Shown here: positions 8,392 to 17,063 of the stretch, piece after piece
Numbering within the stretch: the first letter of the stretch is position 1
Layout: the number at the start of each line of letters is the position of its first letter
DNA from: Streptomyces sp. NBC_01237
GTDB taxonomy: Bacteria > Actinomycetota > Actinomycetes > Streptomycetales > Streptomycetaceae
Assembly (NCBI RefSeq): GCF_035917275.1
Contig: NZ_CP108508.1
Coordinates: forward strand, 7,378,001-7,442,000
Length of the DNA stretch: 64,000 nucleotides
Reading direction: 5' to 3'
Position numbers and translations under genes: made by a program
The notes under the pieces: generated by a model
What the model saw: the letters and a program-made list of their open reading frames with translations, nothing else
Databases searched by the model: none
What the model was told of the DNA's origin: nothing

Positions 8392-9090
8392 GTGCGTACC
8401 CGAACGCTCGCCCTGACCGCCGTCTGCGGCGCCGCTCTGCTCGGCCCCGCGGCACTGCCCGCCAACGCCACTGCCGGTTCCCGGCCGGCCGGGGACGGGG
8501 AGGGGCCGGTCACCGCCGCCGCGCTGCTGGCCCGGATGACGTCCTGTACGCGGATCTCCAAGGGGAAGTACCGCACGGACGCCTCCCGGCCGAAGGCCAC
8601 CGTCCCCGTGTGCGGCACGGACGATGCCGTGTTCTGGAAGGCGGACATGGACATCGACTGCGACGGCCGGAAGACGAAGGCGTGCAACAGGAAGACCGAC
8701 CCGTACTTCCTGCCGGAGACGGCGTTCGTGACGTCGGGCGGCGGACCGCTGGACTCGGCCGCGCTCCCGTACATCGTGGTGCCGGGCCCCAGCTCCGTCT
8801 GGGACTACCGGAAGTCCCAGATCAGGGGCGGCAGCGTCGCCGCCGTCATCCACCGTGACCGGGTGCGGTACGCCGTGGTGGGTGACACGGGCCCCGGCGG
8901 CATCATCGGAGAGGCGTCGTACGCCACCGCCCGCGCGCTCGGCATCGACCCCGACCCCCGGACCGGCGGCACCGGCTCCGGCGTCACCTACCTCGTGTTC
9001 AAGGGCTCCCGGGTCTCGCCGATCGAGAGCCGAGCGAAGGCGGTCACCACCGGTGAGGCGCTGGCGAGGAAGTTCCTCGGCAGCGGGTGA
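8392..9090 (+). CDS. Secreted chitosanase, glycoside hydrolase family 75
   Basis: A 232-residue secreted enzyme of the GH75 chitosanase type, expected to hydrolyse partly acetylated glucosamine polymers. The GTG start at 8392 gives a clean signal peptide (LALTAVCGAALLGPAALPANA). The mature domain carries family-typical motifs: AVFWKADMDIDCDG with the acidic pair, an extended YIVVPGP strand, and AVVGDTGPGGIIGEAS near the second catalytic acid. The ribosome site (GGAAAGG) is about 12 bases upstream, rather far. It is a single-gene unit; the preceding hairpin isolates it from the gamma-glutamyltransferase gene. Confidence 0.82.
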   Translation: MRTRTLALTAVCGAALLGPAALPANATAGSRPAGDGEGPVTAAALLARMTSCTRISKGKYRTDASRPKATVPVCGTDDAVFWKADMDIDCDGRKTKACNRKTDPYFLPETAFVTSGGGPLDSAALPYIVVPGPSSVWDYRKSQIRGGSVAAVIHRDRVRYAVVGDTGPGGIIGEASYATARALGIDPDPRTGGTGSGVTYLVFKGSRVSPIESRAKAVTTGEALARKFLGSG

Positions 9091-9270
9091 GCCTCACCTG
9101 ACCGGCGCAGTCGACCGGAGCGGACGGGGAAGCGGACGGGACCGGAGCGGCGGATCCTCGTGCGTCGGCCGGCCCGCACCGTGAGGGACGTGTCCGCCCC
9201 GGGTATGCGTCTGCCCCGAGCGGTGACGAGCCAATGACTGTACCGGTCCGCACGGTATTAGAATGACGGA

Positions 9271-9540
9271 ATGGTACGTACGCCACTGACACCCGAAGAG
9301 CGCCTCCGCGGCGAACGGCTCGGCCGACTGCTCCGCGAGGCTCGCGGCGGACGCAGCATGGTCACCATCGCCGCGAGCGCCGGACTCTCCGCCGAGACCC
9401 TCCGCAAGATCGAGACCGGCCGGGCCCCGACCCCCGCCTTCTTCACGGTGGCGGCACTGGCCGGCGCACTCGGCCTCTCGATGGACGAACTGCTCACCCG
9501 ATGCGCGCCGGAACCGGATGCGGTTCCCCTGATCGCCTGA
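9271..9540 (+). CDS. Small XRE-family transcriptional regulator
   Basis: An 89-residue protein that is essentially one Cro/C1-type helix-turn-helix. The DNA-binding region is about residues 22-55 (MVTIAASAGLSAETLRKIETG, split across helix 2, turn and recognition helix), followed by a short helical tail ALGLSMDELL. It has no sensing domain. It ends 22 bases before the next gene on the same strand and is probably co-transcribed with that flavin-binding oxidoreductase. Target genes are unknown. Confidence 0.75.
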   Translation: MVRTPLTPEERLRGERLGRLLREARGGRSMVTIAASAGLSAETLRKIETGRAPTPAFFTVAALAGALGLSMDELLTRCAPEPDAVPLIA

Positions 9541-9562
9541 GCGGGCGCGTAGGGTCACGCCC

Positions 9563-9943
9563 GTGACTCTTCAGGACTTCGCCCGCAGCGAGTACGTCAG
9601 CCTCACCACGTACCGGAAGGACGGCACCCCCGTCGCCACGCCCGTCTGGGCGGCGGCCGACGGCGAGGTGCTGTACATCTGGACCCGCTCCGACTCGTGG
9701 AAGGTGAAACGCCTGCGCAACAACGGCCGGGTCCTGGTCACCGTCTGCGACATGCGCGGCCGGATCGCGGAGGGCGCCACCGGCGCCGAGGGCACCGCAC
9801 GGCTGCTCGACGAGGCGGGGACCCGGGCGGTACGCAAGGTGCTGGCCCGCAAGTACACCTGGAAGTTCTGGATCGTCGACTGGCCCGCCACGGTCGTCCG
9901 GCTCGGCAAGCGCCCGCACACGGGTATCGCCGTCACCTTCTGA
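9563..9943 (+). CDS. PPOX-class F420-dependent oxidoreductase
   Basis: A 126-residue split-barrel protein of the pyridoxamine 5'-phosphate oxidase superfamily. Motifs are YVSLTTYRKDGTPVATPVW at the N-terminus, LYIWTRSDSWKVKRLRNN, which packs against the flavin or deazaflavin phosphate, and HTGIAVTF at the end. Small actinobacterial members usually bind F420 and reduce unidentified substrates. The start is GTG, 22 bases after the XRE regulator, which suggests a two-gene operon. Confidence 0.8.
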   Translation: MTLQDFARSEYVSLTTYRKDGTPVATPVWAAADGEVLYIWTRSDSWKVKRLRNNGRVLVTVCDMRGRIAEGATGAEGTARLLDEAGTRAVRKVLARKYTWKFWIVDWPATVVRLGKRPHTGIAVTF

Positions 9944-10052
9944 GCCCGCACCGCGGTGGAAAGACGCGCGTGACCCGCCCGTAACACACCTGCGGTCGAA
10001 TGCCTCCGGACTGGAAGGCTCCAGTCGACAGTCGGCGAGGGCGACGATCACG

Positions 10053-11489
10053 GTGCATGAACACGCGGTGGAAGTAGGGGCGTTCGCACAGTACCTCCGG
10101 GACCTCGCGGCCCGGCTGGACCCCGCAGGCGGGTGGTTCGGCGTCTTCACCCGCCGCGATCCCGTCGGCATGAGAGCCTGCCTCGACGGTGTCGAGATCC
10201 CGCCCTGGGACGTGGTGGAGTCCCTGCTGTCGGACCTCGCCGTGTCACATGGCACCGCGTTCGCGGAGCGTGAATCGGTACGGGCCGCCGCGCTGTACTC
10301 CGCATCGGCCGCCGCCCACGACCGAGCGCCCGGCGGGCGCCAAGCGCTCGTCCACCGGCTGGAGTTGATGCTCCGGGAACAGAGCCGGGCGGCCGAGCGG
10401 CTGAGTGCGGCAGGGGCGGGCGGCCCGCACGCACCGGACACGGACGCGCTCGCCTGGGCCCGGGACGACCACGAACGCGCCTCGGCCCGCTGCACGGACC
10501 TGCGCGAGCGGATGGCGGCCCTCGCGGTGCCGGAAGGGTGGTTCCGGGAGGAGGGCGACGCGGGCGAGGACGCCGCGCGGGTGCCGGGCCCCCGGCCCGG
10601 GCCCGGCGCGGAACACCTCCCCGCACCCACCGGTCCCGCGCCTTCCGTCGCCCCTTCAGCCACTCCGGCCACCGGGCCCACCGCTGCGGGCGAGGACGCC
10701 GCGCGTCAGGCCGCTCCGGAGCCCGTGTCGGCACCTGCCCCGGCGCCCGCGCCCCGGCGCAAGAAACCCCGAGGGGCCCGGTTCGCCGGTCTTGAGGTGG
10801 ACGACGAGGAGACCGGGTACGCCCCCTCGCCCGTCCCCGTGCCGCCCGTTCCCTCGGCCGGTGCCGCGGTGCCGCGCGGTGCCCGTTTCGGCGGCGTGCG
10901 GGACGGGAACGGCCCCGCCCCTGCCGCCGCCCCGGTGCCGGAGACGCCACCGGACCCCGCCGCCCTCCGCGTCGCGTCCACCGCCGTCGCGCAGCTGCTC
11001 CGGCTGCGCGCCGGGGGCCGCAGTGGCGAGGCGCACGTCGTGCTCTGCGAGGCGGCGGCGTGGCCCGCCGGACATCTGCCGGTACTGGCCCTCGCTCTGC
11101 ACCGCGCGGGGCTGGCGGCCGACTGGGCGACCCTGCTGTGGGAGGTGTCGCTGCTGCCGCCCGAAGGACTCGCCGGTGCGGTGGGCGCGCTGGCCGCGGC
11201 GGGCCGCACCGAGGACTGCGGGCAGTTGCTGCGCCTGGGGGTGGCGCGCCCCGCCGCCGACATCGCCGACGCCGTGGTCGCCCTGGACCGCGCGGGCCGG
11301 GCGTCCGAGGCGCGGGCACTGCTGGGCGCCTTCGTGCGCGTACGAACCCCGCAGGACGCGGCCGGGGTCGCCGGGGGCGGCCGGGCCCACCTCGTCCCCC
11401 GCCTCCTGGCCGCCGCCCGTCAGGTGTCCGCGGAGAGCGAATGGGACCTGGTGCACGCACTGCGGGTGGCGGGTGTGGCGGGGACGTAG
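10053..11489 (+). CDS. Conserved Streptomyces protein of unknown function, Pro/Ala-rich centre
   Basis: A 478-residue protein with no recognised catalytic motif. An N-terminal helical domain (about 1-165; AFAQYLRDLAARLDPAGGWFGVF) is followed by a proline/alanine-rich, probably disordered region (about 180-310). This contains two similar short blocks, RGARFAGLEVDDEE and RGARFGGVRDG. A C-terminal alpha-helical domain (about 310-478; VAQLLRLRAGGRSGEAHVVL, GALAAAGRTEDCGQLLRLG) has TPR-like or pentatricopeptide-like pairs. No signal peptide or membrane segment is seen. It could be a scaffold; I do not assign a role. Confidence 0.65.
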   Translation: MHEHAVEVGAFAQYLRDLAARLDPAGGWFGVFTRRDPVGMRACLDGVEIPPWDVVESLLSDLAVSHGTAFAERESVRAAALYSASAAAHDRAPGGRQALVHRLELMLREQSRAAERLSAAGAGGPHAPDTDALAWARDDHERASARCTDLRERMAALAVPEGWFREEGDAGEDAARVPGPRPGPGAEHLPAPTGPAPSVAPSATPATGPTAAGEDAARQAAPEPVSAPAPAPAPRRKKPRGARFAGLEVDDEETGYAPSPVPVPPVPSAGAAVPRGARFGGVRDGNGPAPAAAPVPETPPDPAALRVASTAVAQLLRLRAGGRSGEAHVVLCEAAAWPAGHLPVLALALHRAGLAADWATLLWEVSLLPPEGLAGAVGALAAAGRTEDCGQLLRLGVARPAADIADAVVALDRAGRASEARALLGAFVRVRTPQDAAGVAGGGRAHLVPRLLAAARQVSAESEWDLVHALRVAGVAGT

Positions 11490-11538
11490 GGCGTCGGCCG
11501 GCGGGGCCGCGTGCGCGCCGGAGGTGCGCCCCGCGCCG

Positions 11539-12597
11539 CTACCGGACGTCGCCGGTCGTACGCCGGTAGGTGGAGCGCCGGTCCTCGATGTCCGCCCAAC
11601 GGTCTCCGTACACCGTCTCCCTGATTCCCGGTTCGCGCAGGAAGTCGTGCGGGAAGCCCAGCGGCACCGCGCTCACCGTGTCCAGGCGCTCGACCGCGTC
11701 GGCGTCCAGCTCGACGTCCAGACAGGCCAGGTTGTCGGTCAGCTGGGCCTCGGTGGAGGCGCCGATGATCGGGACGATGTTGCCGGGACGCCCGCGCAGC
11801 CAGGCCAGTGCGACCTGGGCCGGGGTCCAGCCGCCCCGCTCGGCGATCTCCACGACCGCGCGGACCGTTTCGTACGCGCGGCGTTCCGTGCCGTCGCGGC
11901 CGTCGCCCGCCGCCGGAGCCGTGCCGTCGACGGAGTGGGTGCCGGTGAGCCGGCCGCGGGCCAGCGGGCTCCAGGCGAAGACGGCCTGGTCGAAGGCGCG
12001 TGCCTGGGGGAGCAGTTCGCGTTCCGGCGTACGCTCCAGCAGGCTGTAGCGCAGTTGCGAACCGGCGAAGGCCGTCCACCCGCGCAGCTCGGCGAGCGTA
12101 CTGGCCTGGGCGATCTCCCAGGCGGGCCAGTCCGAGACCCCGACGTAGAGCACCTTCCCGGTGCGTACGAGATCGTCGAGGGCCCGCATGACCTCCTCGA
12201 CCGGGGTGAAGTTGTCCCGTGCGTGCACCCACAGCACGTCGAGCCGGTCGGTGCGCAGCCGGCCGAGGCTCTGTTCCACCGACCGCACGAGGTTCTTGCG
12301 GTGATTTCCCGCGGAGTTGACGTCGCCGCGGGCGGTCGCGCAGGTGTACTTGCTGGCGAGGACGAGGGAGTCGCGGCGGTCGCCGAGCACCTCCCCGAGG
12401 ACCGTCTCCGAGGTGCCCGCCGCGTAGATGTCGGCCGTGTCGAGGAAGTTGCCGCCCGCCTCGACATACGCGTCGACGATCCGCCCGCTGGTGTCCCGGA
12501 CGGCGTCCGGCCCCGACTCATGGCTGCCCAGCGTCATGGCACCCAGTGCCAGTTCGCTGACTCGCAGACCGGTTCTGCCGAACAGTGTGTAACGCAC
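11539..12597 (-). CDS. Aldo/keto reductase
   Basis: A 352-residue NADPH-dependent TIM-barrel oxidoreductase. The GTG start (VRYTLFGRTGLRVSELALG) has AAGGGG about 8 bases upstream. The catalytic tetrad fits the family: Asp and Tyr in FLDTADIYAAG, Lys in LVLASKYTCAT, and His in DVLWVHARDN. The coenzyme loop near the C-terminus reads NIVPIIGASTEAQL. Substrates could be aldehydes or sugars. It is a single gene whose promoter has the 19-bp spacer and palindrome typical of MerR-type control, suggesting induction by a small electrophile or redox signal. Confidence 0.87.
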   Translation of the reverse strand: MRYTLFGRTGLRVSELALGAMTLGSHESGPDAVRDTSGRIVDAYVEAGGNFLDTADIYAAGTSETVLGEVLGDRRDSLVLASKYTCATARGDVNSAGNHRKNLVRSVEQSLGRLRTDRLDVLWVHARDNFTPVEEVMRALDDLVRTGKVLYVGVSDWPAWEIAQASTLAELRGWTAFAGSQLRYSLLERTPERELLPQARAFDQAVFAWSPLARGRLTGTHSVDGTAPAAGDGRDGTERRAYETVRAVVEIAERGGWTPAQVALAWLRGRPGNIVPIIGASTEAQLTDNLACLDVELDADAVERLDTVSAVPLGFPHDFLREPGIRETVYGDRWADIEDRRSTYRRTTGDVR

Positions 12598-12629
12598 GAA
12601 TGATCCCCTTCGGTCGGGTGGTGTCCCGG

Positions 12630-12660
12630 AGGCTATGAGCTGGAGCGCACTCCAGCGCAA
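12630..12660 (-). promoter_or_regulatory. MerR-type promoter of the aldo/keto reductase gene
   Basis: Reading the minus strand, a -35-like TTGCGC (12660-12655) and a -10-like TAGCCT (12635-12630) are separated by exactly 19 bases. The spacer region holds the palindrome CTGGAGtgcgCTCCAG (12640-12655). Long spacers of 19-20 bp with a central palindrome are the hallmark of MerR-family activation. No MerR gene is in the window. Confidence 0.6.
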
Positions 12661-12868
12661 ATCACCTCCGTGCGTCGGGCGCTCCCCGGGGCTTTCCGCC
12701 GGATCGGACCGGGCGCGCATGCCGTGCCGGGCACCTGTTTCGACCGCGATCGACTGCCGGCCGGAACGGTGTGGACCGCTCGGGTGCGAAACATGATCGA
12801 CTCCGCCGGTTCACGGCGATGGTCTTGCCCCGCCGTGTGGCGGGGCTTACGTTCTCCTCCAACGCAGA

Positions 12869-12894
12869 TGTCTACGTGCGTAGAAACGCGTAGA
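12869..12894 (+). promoter_or_regulatory. Operator candidate upstream of the nitrilase gene
   Basis: TGTCTACGTGCGTAGA at 12869-12884 contains the inverted repeat TCTACG-tg-CGTAGA, and an extra CGTAGA half-site follows at 12889-12894. The identical 16-mer occurs at 17456-17471 before the dihydropyrimidinase gene. Shared presence before two genes of one pathway suggests a common regulator. The rest of the 12598-12926 gap holds the aldo/keto reductase promoter and nothing else recognisable. Confidence 0.6.
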
Positions 12895-12926
12895 GGCTCT
12901 CGGACGCCGCGTCGAAGGAGCAGCTC

Positions 12927-13769
12927 ATGTCCCACGTCGTACGCGCCGCACTTGTCCAGGCGACCTGGACCGGCGACACCGAATCCATGATCGCCAAGCA
13001 TGAGGAGCATGCGCGCGAGGCCGCCCGGCAGGGGGCGCGGATCATCGGGTTCCAGGAGGTGTTCAACGCCCCCTACTTCTGCCAGGTGCAGGAGCCCGAG
13101 CACTACCGCTGGGCCGAGGCGGTGCCCGACGGGCCGACCGTCCAGCGGATGCGTGACCTGGCCCGCGAGACCGGCATGGTGATCGTCGTGCCGGTCTTCG
13201 AGGTCGAGCAGAGCGGCTTCTACTACAACACCGCGGCGGTGATCGACGCCGACGGCTCGTACCTCGGCAAGTACCGCAAGCACCACATCCCGCAGGTCAA
13301 GGGCTTCTGGGAGAAGTACTACTTCAAGCCCGGAAACGCCGGGTGGCCCGTCTTCGACACCGCCGTGGGCAAGGTCGGCGTCTATATCTGCTACGACCGG
13401 CACTTCCCCGAGGGGTGGCGACAACTGGGTCTCAACGGAGCTCAGTTGGTCTACAACCCGTCGGCCACCTCGCGCGGTCTCTCCAGCTATCTCTGGCAGC
13501 TGGAACAGCCCGCGTCCGCCGTCGCCAACGAGTACTTCATCGCCGCGATCAACCGGGTCGGCCAGGAGGAGTACGGCGACAACGACTTCTACGGCACGAG
13601 TTACTTCGTCGACCCGCGCGGTCGGTTCGTCGGTGAGGTCGCCAGCGACAAGGAGGAGGAACTCCTGGTCAGGGACCTCGACTTCGACCTGATCGAGGAG
13701 GTCCGTCAGCAGTGGGCGTTCTACCGGGACCGCAGGCCGGACGCGTACGACGGGCTGGTGGAGCCGTGA
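12927..13769 (+). CDS. Nitrilase-family amidohydrolase, probable beta-ureidopropionase
   Basis: A 280-residue carbon-nitrogen hydrolase. The catalytic triad is Glu44 (GFQEVFNAPYF), Lys118 (KYRKHHIPQ) and Cys155 (GVYICYDRHFPE). The NAPYF and YDRHFPEGWR surroundings are those of N-carbamoyl-beta-alanine/N-carbamoyl amino-acid amidohydrolases, which release CO2 and ammonia in the third step of reductive pyrimidine degradation. AAGGAG lies 6 bases before the ATG. The stop overlaps the next start (GTGA), coupling it to an aminotransferase. The dihydropyrimidinase of the same pathway lies 3.8 kb downstream. Confidence 0.85.
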   Translation: MSHVVRAALVQATWTGDTESMIAKHEEHAREAARQGARIIGFQEVFNAPYFCQVQEPEHYRWAEAVPDGPTVQRMRDLARETGMVIVVPVFEVEQSGFYYNTAAVIDADGSYLGKYRKHHIPQVKGFWEKYYFKPGNAGWPVFDTAVGKVGVYICYDRHFPEGWRQLGLNGAQLVYNPSATSRGLSSYLWQLEQPASAVANEYFIAAINRVGQEEYGDNDFYGTSYFVDPRGRFVGEVASDKEEELLVRDLDFDLIEEVRQQWAFYRDRRPDAYDGLVEP

Positions 13770-15049
13770 CCGGACTGCACGAGCGGCATCTGGCGGTCAG
13801 TCCGGACTGGCTGGCGCTCTACTACCGGCGGCCCCTGGAGCTCACCCATGGCGAGGGCCGTCATGTCCGGGACGCCGACGGCAACCGGTATCTCGACTTC
13901 TTCGGCGGCATCCTCACCACCATGACCGCCCATGCCCTGCCCGAGGTCACCAAGGCGGTGGCCGAGCAGGCCGCGCGCATGATCCACTCCTCGACGCTCT
14001 ATCTCAACCGGCCGATGGTGGAGCTCGCCGAGCGTGTCGCCACGCTCTCCGGCATCCCCGACGCCCGGGTCTTCTTCACCACGTCGGGCACCGAGGCCAA
14101 CGACACCGCGCTGCTGCTCGCCACCGCGTACCGCCGGTCCAACCAGGTCCTCGCGATGCGCAACAGCTACCACGGACGGTCGTTCTCGGCGGTCTCCATC
14201 ACGGGCAACCACGCCTGGTCGCCCACGAGTCTGTCACCGCTGCAGACCCTGTACGTCCACGGTGGCGTCCGCAGCCGCGGTCCGTACGCCGAACTGAGCG
14301 ACGCGCGGTTCATCAAGGCGTGCGTCGCCGATCTGGAGGACCTGCTCGGGCACACCCGGGAGGCCGCCGCGCTGATCGCCGAACCCATCCAGGGCGTCGG
14401 CGGCTTCACCTCACCGCCCGACGGGCTGTTCGCGGCGTTCCGTGAAGTCCTCGACCGGCACGGCATCCTGTGGATCTCCGACGAGGTGCAGACCGGGTGG
14501 GGGCGTACCGGCGACCACTTCTGGGGCTGGCAGGCGCACGGCGAGCACGGGCCGCCGGACATCCTCACCTTCGCCAAGGGAATCGGCAACGGCATGTCCA
14601 TCGGCGGGGTCGTGGCCCGCGCCGAGGTCATGAACTGCCTGGACTCCAACTCCATTTCGACGTTCGGCGGCTCCCCGGTCACCATGGCCGCCGGGCTCGC
14701 CAACCTCTCGTACCTCCTGGAACACGACCTCCAGGGCAACGCGCGCCGGGTCGGCGGACTGCTCATCGAACGCCTCCGGGCGATCGGCGCGCGTTCGTCG
14801 TGCGTACGGGAAGTGCGCGGCCGGGGACTCATGATCGGCATCGAACTGGTGAAGCCCGGCACGGACGAGGCGCACCCGGAGGCCGCGGCGGCCGTCCTGG
14901 AGGCGGCCCGCGAAGGCGGACTGCTCCTCGGGAAGGGCGGCGGCCACAGCACCAGCGTGCTGAGGATCGCGCCGCCGCTGTCGCTGACGGTCGCCGAGGC
15001 GGAGGAGGGCGCCGCGATCCTGGCGGACGCCCTGCACGCGGCGGTCTGA
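13766..15049 (+). CDS. Class III aminotransferase (AGXT2/beta-alanine type)
   Basis: A 427-residue PLP enzyme. The start is the GTG at 13766, overlapping the nitrilase stop by four bases. Conserved features are FFTTSGTEANDTALLLAT (phosphate-binding turn), SYHGRSFSA, WISDEVQTGWGRTG (Asp binding the pyridine nitrogen) and the PLP lysine in FAKGIGNGMSIGG. It resembles alanine-glyoxylate and beta-aminoisobutyrate/beta-alanine transaminases. Coupling to the ureidopropionase fits removal of the amino group from the beta-amino acid released by that enzyme. A strong hairpin follows the gene. Confidence 0.87.
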   Translation: MTGLHERHLAVSPDWLALYYRRPLELTHGEGRHVRDADGNRYLDFFGGILTTMTAHALPEVTKAVAEQAARMIHSSTLYLNRPMVELAERVATLSGIPDARVFFTTSGTEANDTALLLATAYRRSNQVLAMRNSYHGRSFSAVSITGNHAWSPTSLSPLQTLYVHGGVRSRGPYAELSDARFIKACVADLEDLLGHTREAAALIAEPIQGVGGFTSPPDGLFAAFREVLDRHGILWISDEVQTGWGRTGDHFWGWQAHGEHGPPDILTFAKGIGNGMSIGGVVARAEVMNCLDSNSISTFGGSPVTMAAGLANLSYLLEHDLQGNARRVGGLLIERLRAIGARSSCVREVRGRGLMIGIELVKPGTDEAHPEAAAAVLEAAREGGLLLGKGGGHSTSVLRIAPPLSLTVAEAEEGAAILADALHAAV

Positions 15050-15067
15050 CCGTAACCGGAACGGAGT

Positions 15068-15102
15068 CCGGGCCCCGGGGCGCTGTTCCCCCCGGGGCCC
15101 GG
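15068..15102 (+). terminator. Hairpin terminator after the aminotransferase gene
   Basis: A perfect 13-bp stem, CCGGGCCCCGGGG (15068-15080) with CCCCGGGGCCCGG (15090-15102), and a 9-base loop. It starts 19 bases after the stop. Confidence 0.75.
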
Positions 15103-15141
15103 CCCCTTCCGGTGAGCCGTGGACCGGCCGTCCGTCGCCGT

Positions 15142-15177
15142 CCCCGGCGCGCGGCTCAGCCCCGGCGCGCGGCTCAG
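15142..15177. repeat. Two tandem 18-bp repeats at the 3' end of the phosphodiesterase gene
   Basis: CCCCGGCGCGCGGCTCAG is present twice back to back (15142-15159 and 15160-15177), and a third copy begins. The second copy includes the phosphodiesterase stop codon. It is probably replication slippage. Confidence 0.7.
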
Positions 15178-17063
15178 CCCCGGTGACCGGTGGGGCGGGT
15201 GAGGTCCAGGGAGCGGACCGGGTCCAGCTCGCCGTAGTAGGCGAGCTTGCCGGAGCGCACATTCGTGACCGTCAGCGTGGCCCCGGCCTGGCCCCGGCCC
15301 ACGGTGGTCCGGAAGCGGAACGAGCCGTCCTTGCCCGTGCTGCCGGTCAGCTTCCGTACCTTGTCGCCGGAGACCAGCTCCGCCGTGACCTTCGCCCCGC
15401 GCACCGGCCTGCCGTCGGCGGTCTTGACCGCACCCTTGGCGACGACCGTCCAGGGGGCGGCGGAACCCGGCCTGCCGAGCAGCTTGGTGTCCGCCGTCAG
15501 ACGCGAGACCGCCAGCTGGGACGGCGGGTTGGGCTGACCGAAGGCGACCTGGTCGACGGTCCAGAACGCGCTGTTCGTGCCGGTGTAGCGGAAGCTCAGC
15601 CGCGCGGTGCTCGCACCGGCCGGGACGTCGAGCTTCAGGCGCTCGACGGTGTTGGCGTTCGCCCGGTAGGACTTCACGAGCTGCGGGGCGCCGCCGTCGT
15701 AGGAGACGTACACATCGCCGGTCTGCGGTCCGTCGATACGGTAGTTCGTGGCGTACGAGACGTTCGCCGTCGCCGCACCGTTCAGCCGGTACGCGGGACC
15801 GACCAGGGTCGAGTCGAACTGGCCGGCGTCGTGCGCCTTGTCGTCCCACTCGTCGGAGTCGGCGACCGCGAAGACGTCGCGGGCCCGGACGTTCGTCTCG
15901 CGGCCCTGTCCGAGTTCGGCGTTCGTCCAGAACTCGTCCGTCGCGAAGGACCAGCCGCGCCACTCGGTGACGCCGCCGGCCGGCATCCGCGAATTGTCGA
16001 TGCTCCAGCCCTCGGGCGCGGTGTTCGTCCAGCCCCTGGTGCCGGCCGGGAGCCTCGTCTCGTCGACCGGGGCGCGCAGCGAACCGCGCAGCGCGTCGAA
16101 GGCGTCCGGCTTCAGCGCGGTGAGCGCGGTGCCGTCCAGGTTCCAGGCGGGGTCCGTCGCGACGCCCTCGTGACGCAGGACGGTGGGAGCGATGTCGGTG
16201 ATCTTGACGTCGTGACGCACCGAACCGGGCTGGATGCCCTTGCCCCGGGCGATGACGAAAGTCCCGCGCTCACCGGGGGAGTTGCCGCCGTGACCGCCGG
16301 TCGGGGTGTGACCGTGGTCGGCGGTGACGACGACCAGCCAGTCCTCCTTGGCGTACGTCGGCCGGGAGGTGACGGCGTTCAGCAGCCGGCCGATCTGGGC
16401 ATCGGCGACGCCGAGGGCCTTGAGGTACGCGTCGCTCGATGTCCCCGAGCTGTGACCGGCGCCGTCGACCTCGTCGAGGTGGACGAAGGTGGAGTCGGGA
16501 TTGCCGTGCGCGAGGTAGTCCTCGGCCTTGGCGGTGGTGCCCGCGTCATTGCCGCCCGCGAGGCGCAGGTCGGTCCTGGCACCGAAGACGATCTCGGGGA
16601 TCGGGTTCCAGGTGCCGACGACCAGCGTGGACGTCGCCGGGTCGGCGTTCTCCAGACGGGTCGCGTAGTCGGGGTACTGCCCGTAGTTGGGCGCGGTGAA
16701 GTTGTTGTCCTTCACGTTGTGCTTGTCGGGCCAGACACCCGTGGCGATCGAGGACCAGCCCGCGCCGGAGACGGTCGGGGCCATGGGGTTGGCGAAGAGG
16801 TTGCTGCGTGCCGTCAGCCCGCCCGACATCAGCTTGTCGAGGTTGGGTACCGCTGCGCGGGCGAAGGTGTCGATCGAGGCGCCGTCGACACCGATGACGA
16901 GGGTCTTCGCCTGCTTCGTACCGGACGGCAGACCGGCGTACGGGGCGGCGGCGGGCGCGGCCCCGTACCCCTCGGCGTGGGCGGCTGTGGTGACCAGGGG
17001 CAGGGCGACGGCCGCGACGGTGGCAGCGGCCAGTGCGGTACGTGCGGAGCGCGATATGCGCAC
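15174..17063 (-). CDS. Secreted alkaline-phosphatase-superfamily phosphodiesterase/nucleotide pyrophosphatase
   Basis: A 629-residue secreted protein (signal ending TTAAHA) with a GTG start after GGAGGA. The catalytic domain (about 40-330) shows the two-metal pattern of type I phosphodiesterases: KTLVIGVDGASIDTFARA (first Asp), the nucleophile region PMAPTVSGAGWSS, VHLDEVDGAGHSSG, and VVVTADHGHTPTGGHGG. A C-terminal beta-sandwich part (about 400-629) ends in an Ig-like domain (GRPVRGAKVTAELVSGDKV). It lies antisense between two genes of the pyrimidine pathway and has no evident link to it. The substrate is unknown. Confidence 0.83.
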   Translation of the reverse strand: MRISRSARTALAAATVAAVALPLVTTAAHAEGYGAAPAAAPYAGLPSGTKQAKTLVIGVDGASIDTFARAAVPNLDKLMSGGLTARSNLFANPMAPTVSGAGWSSIATGVWPDKHNVKDNNFTAPNYGQYPDYATRLENADPATSTLVVGTWNPIPEIVFGARTDLRLAGGNDAGTTAKAEDYLAHGNPDSTFVHLDEVDGAGHSSGTSSDAYLKALGVADAQIGRLLNAVTSRPTYAKEDWLVVVTADHGHTPTGGHGGNSPGERGTFVIARGKGIQPGSVRHDVKITDIAPTVLRHEGVATDPAWNLDGTALTALKPDAFDALRGSLRAPVDETRLPAGTRGWTNTAPEGWSIDNSRMPAGGVTEWRGWSFATDEFWTNAELGQGRETNVRARDVFAVADSDEWDDKAHDAGQFDSTLVGPAYRLNGAATANVSYATNYRIDGPQTGDVYVSYDGGAPQLVKSYRANANTVERLKLDVPAGASTARLSFRYTGTNSAFWTVDQVAFGQPNPPSQLAVSRLTADTKLLGRPGSAAPWTVVAKGAVKTADGRPVRGAKVTAELVSGDKVRKLTGSTGKDGSFRFRTTVGRGQAGATLTVTNVRSGKLAYYGELDPVRSLDLTRPTGHRG

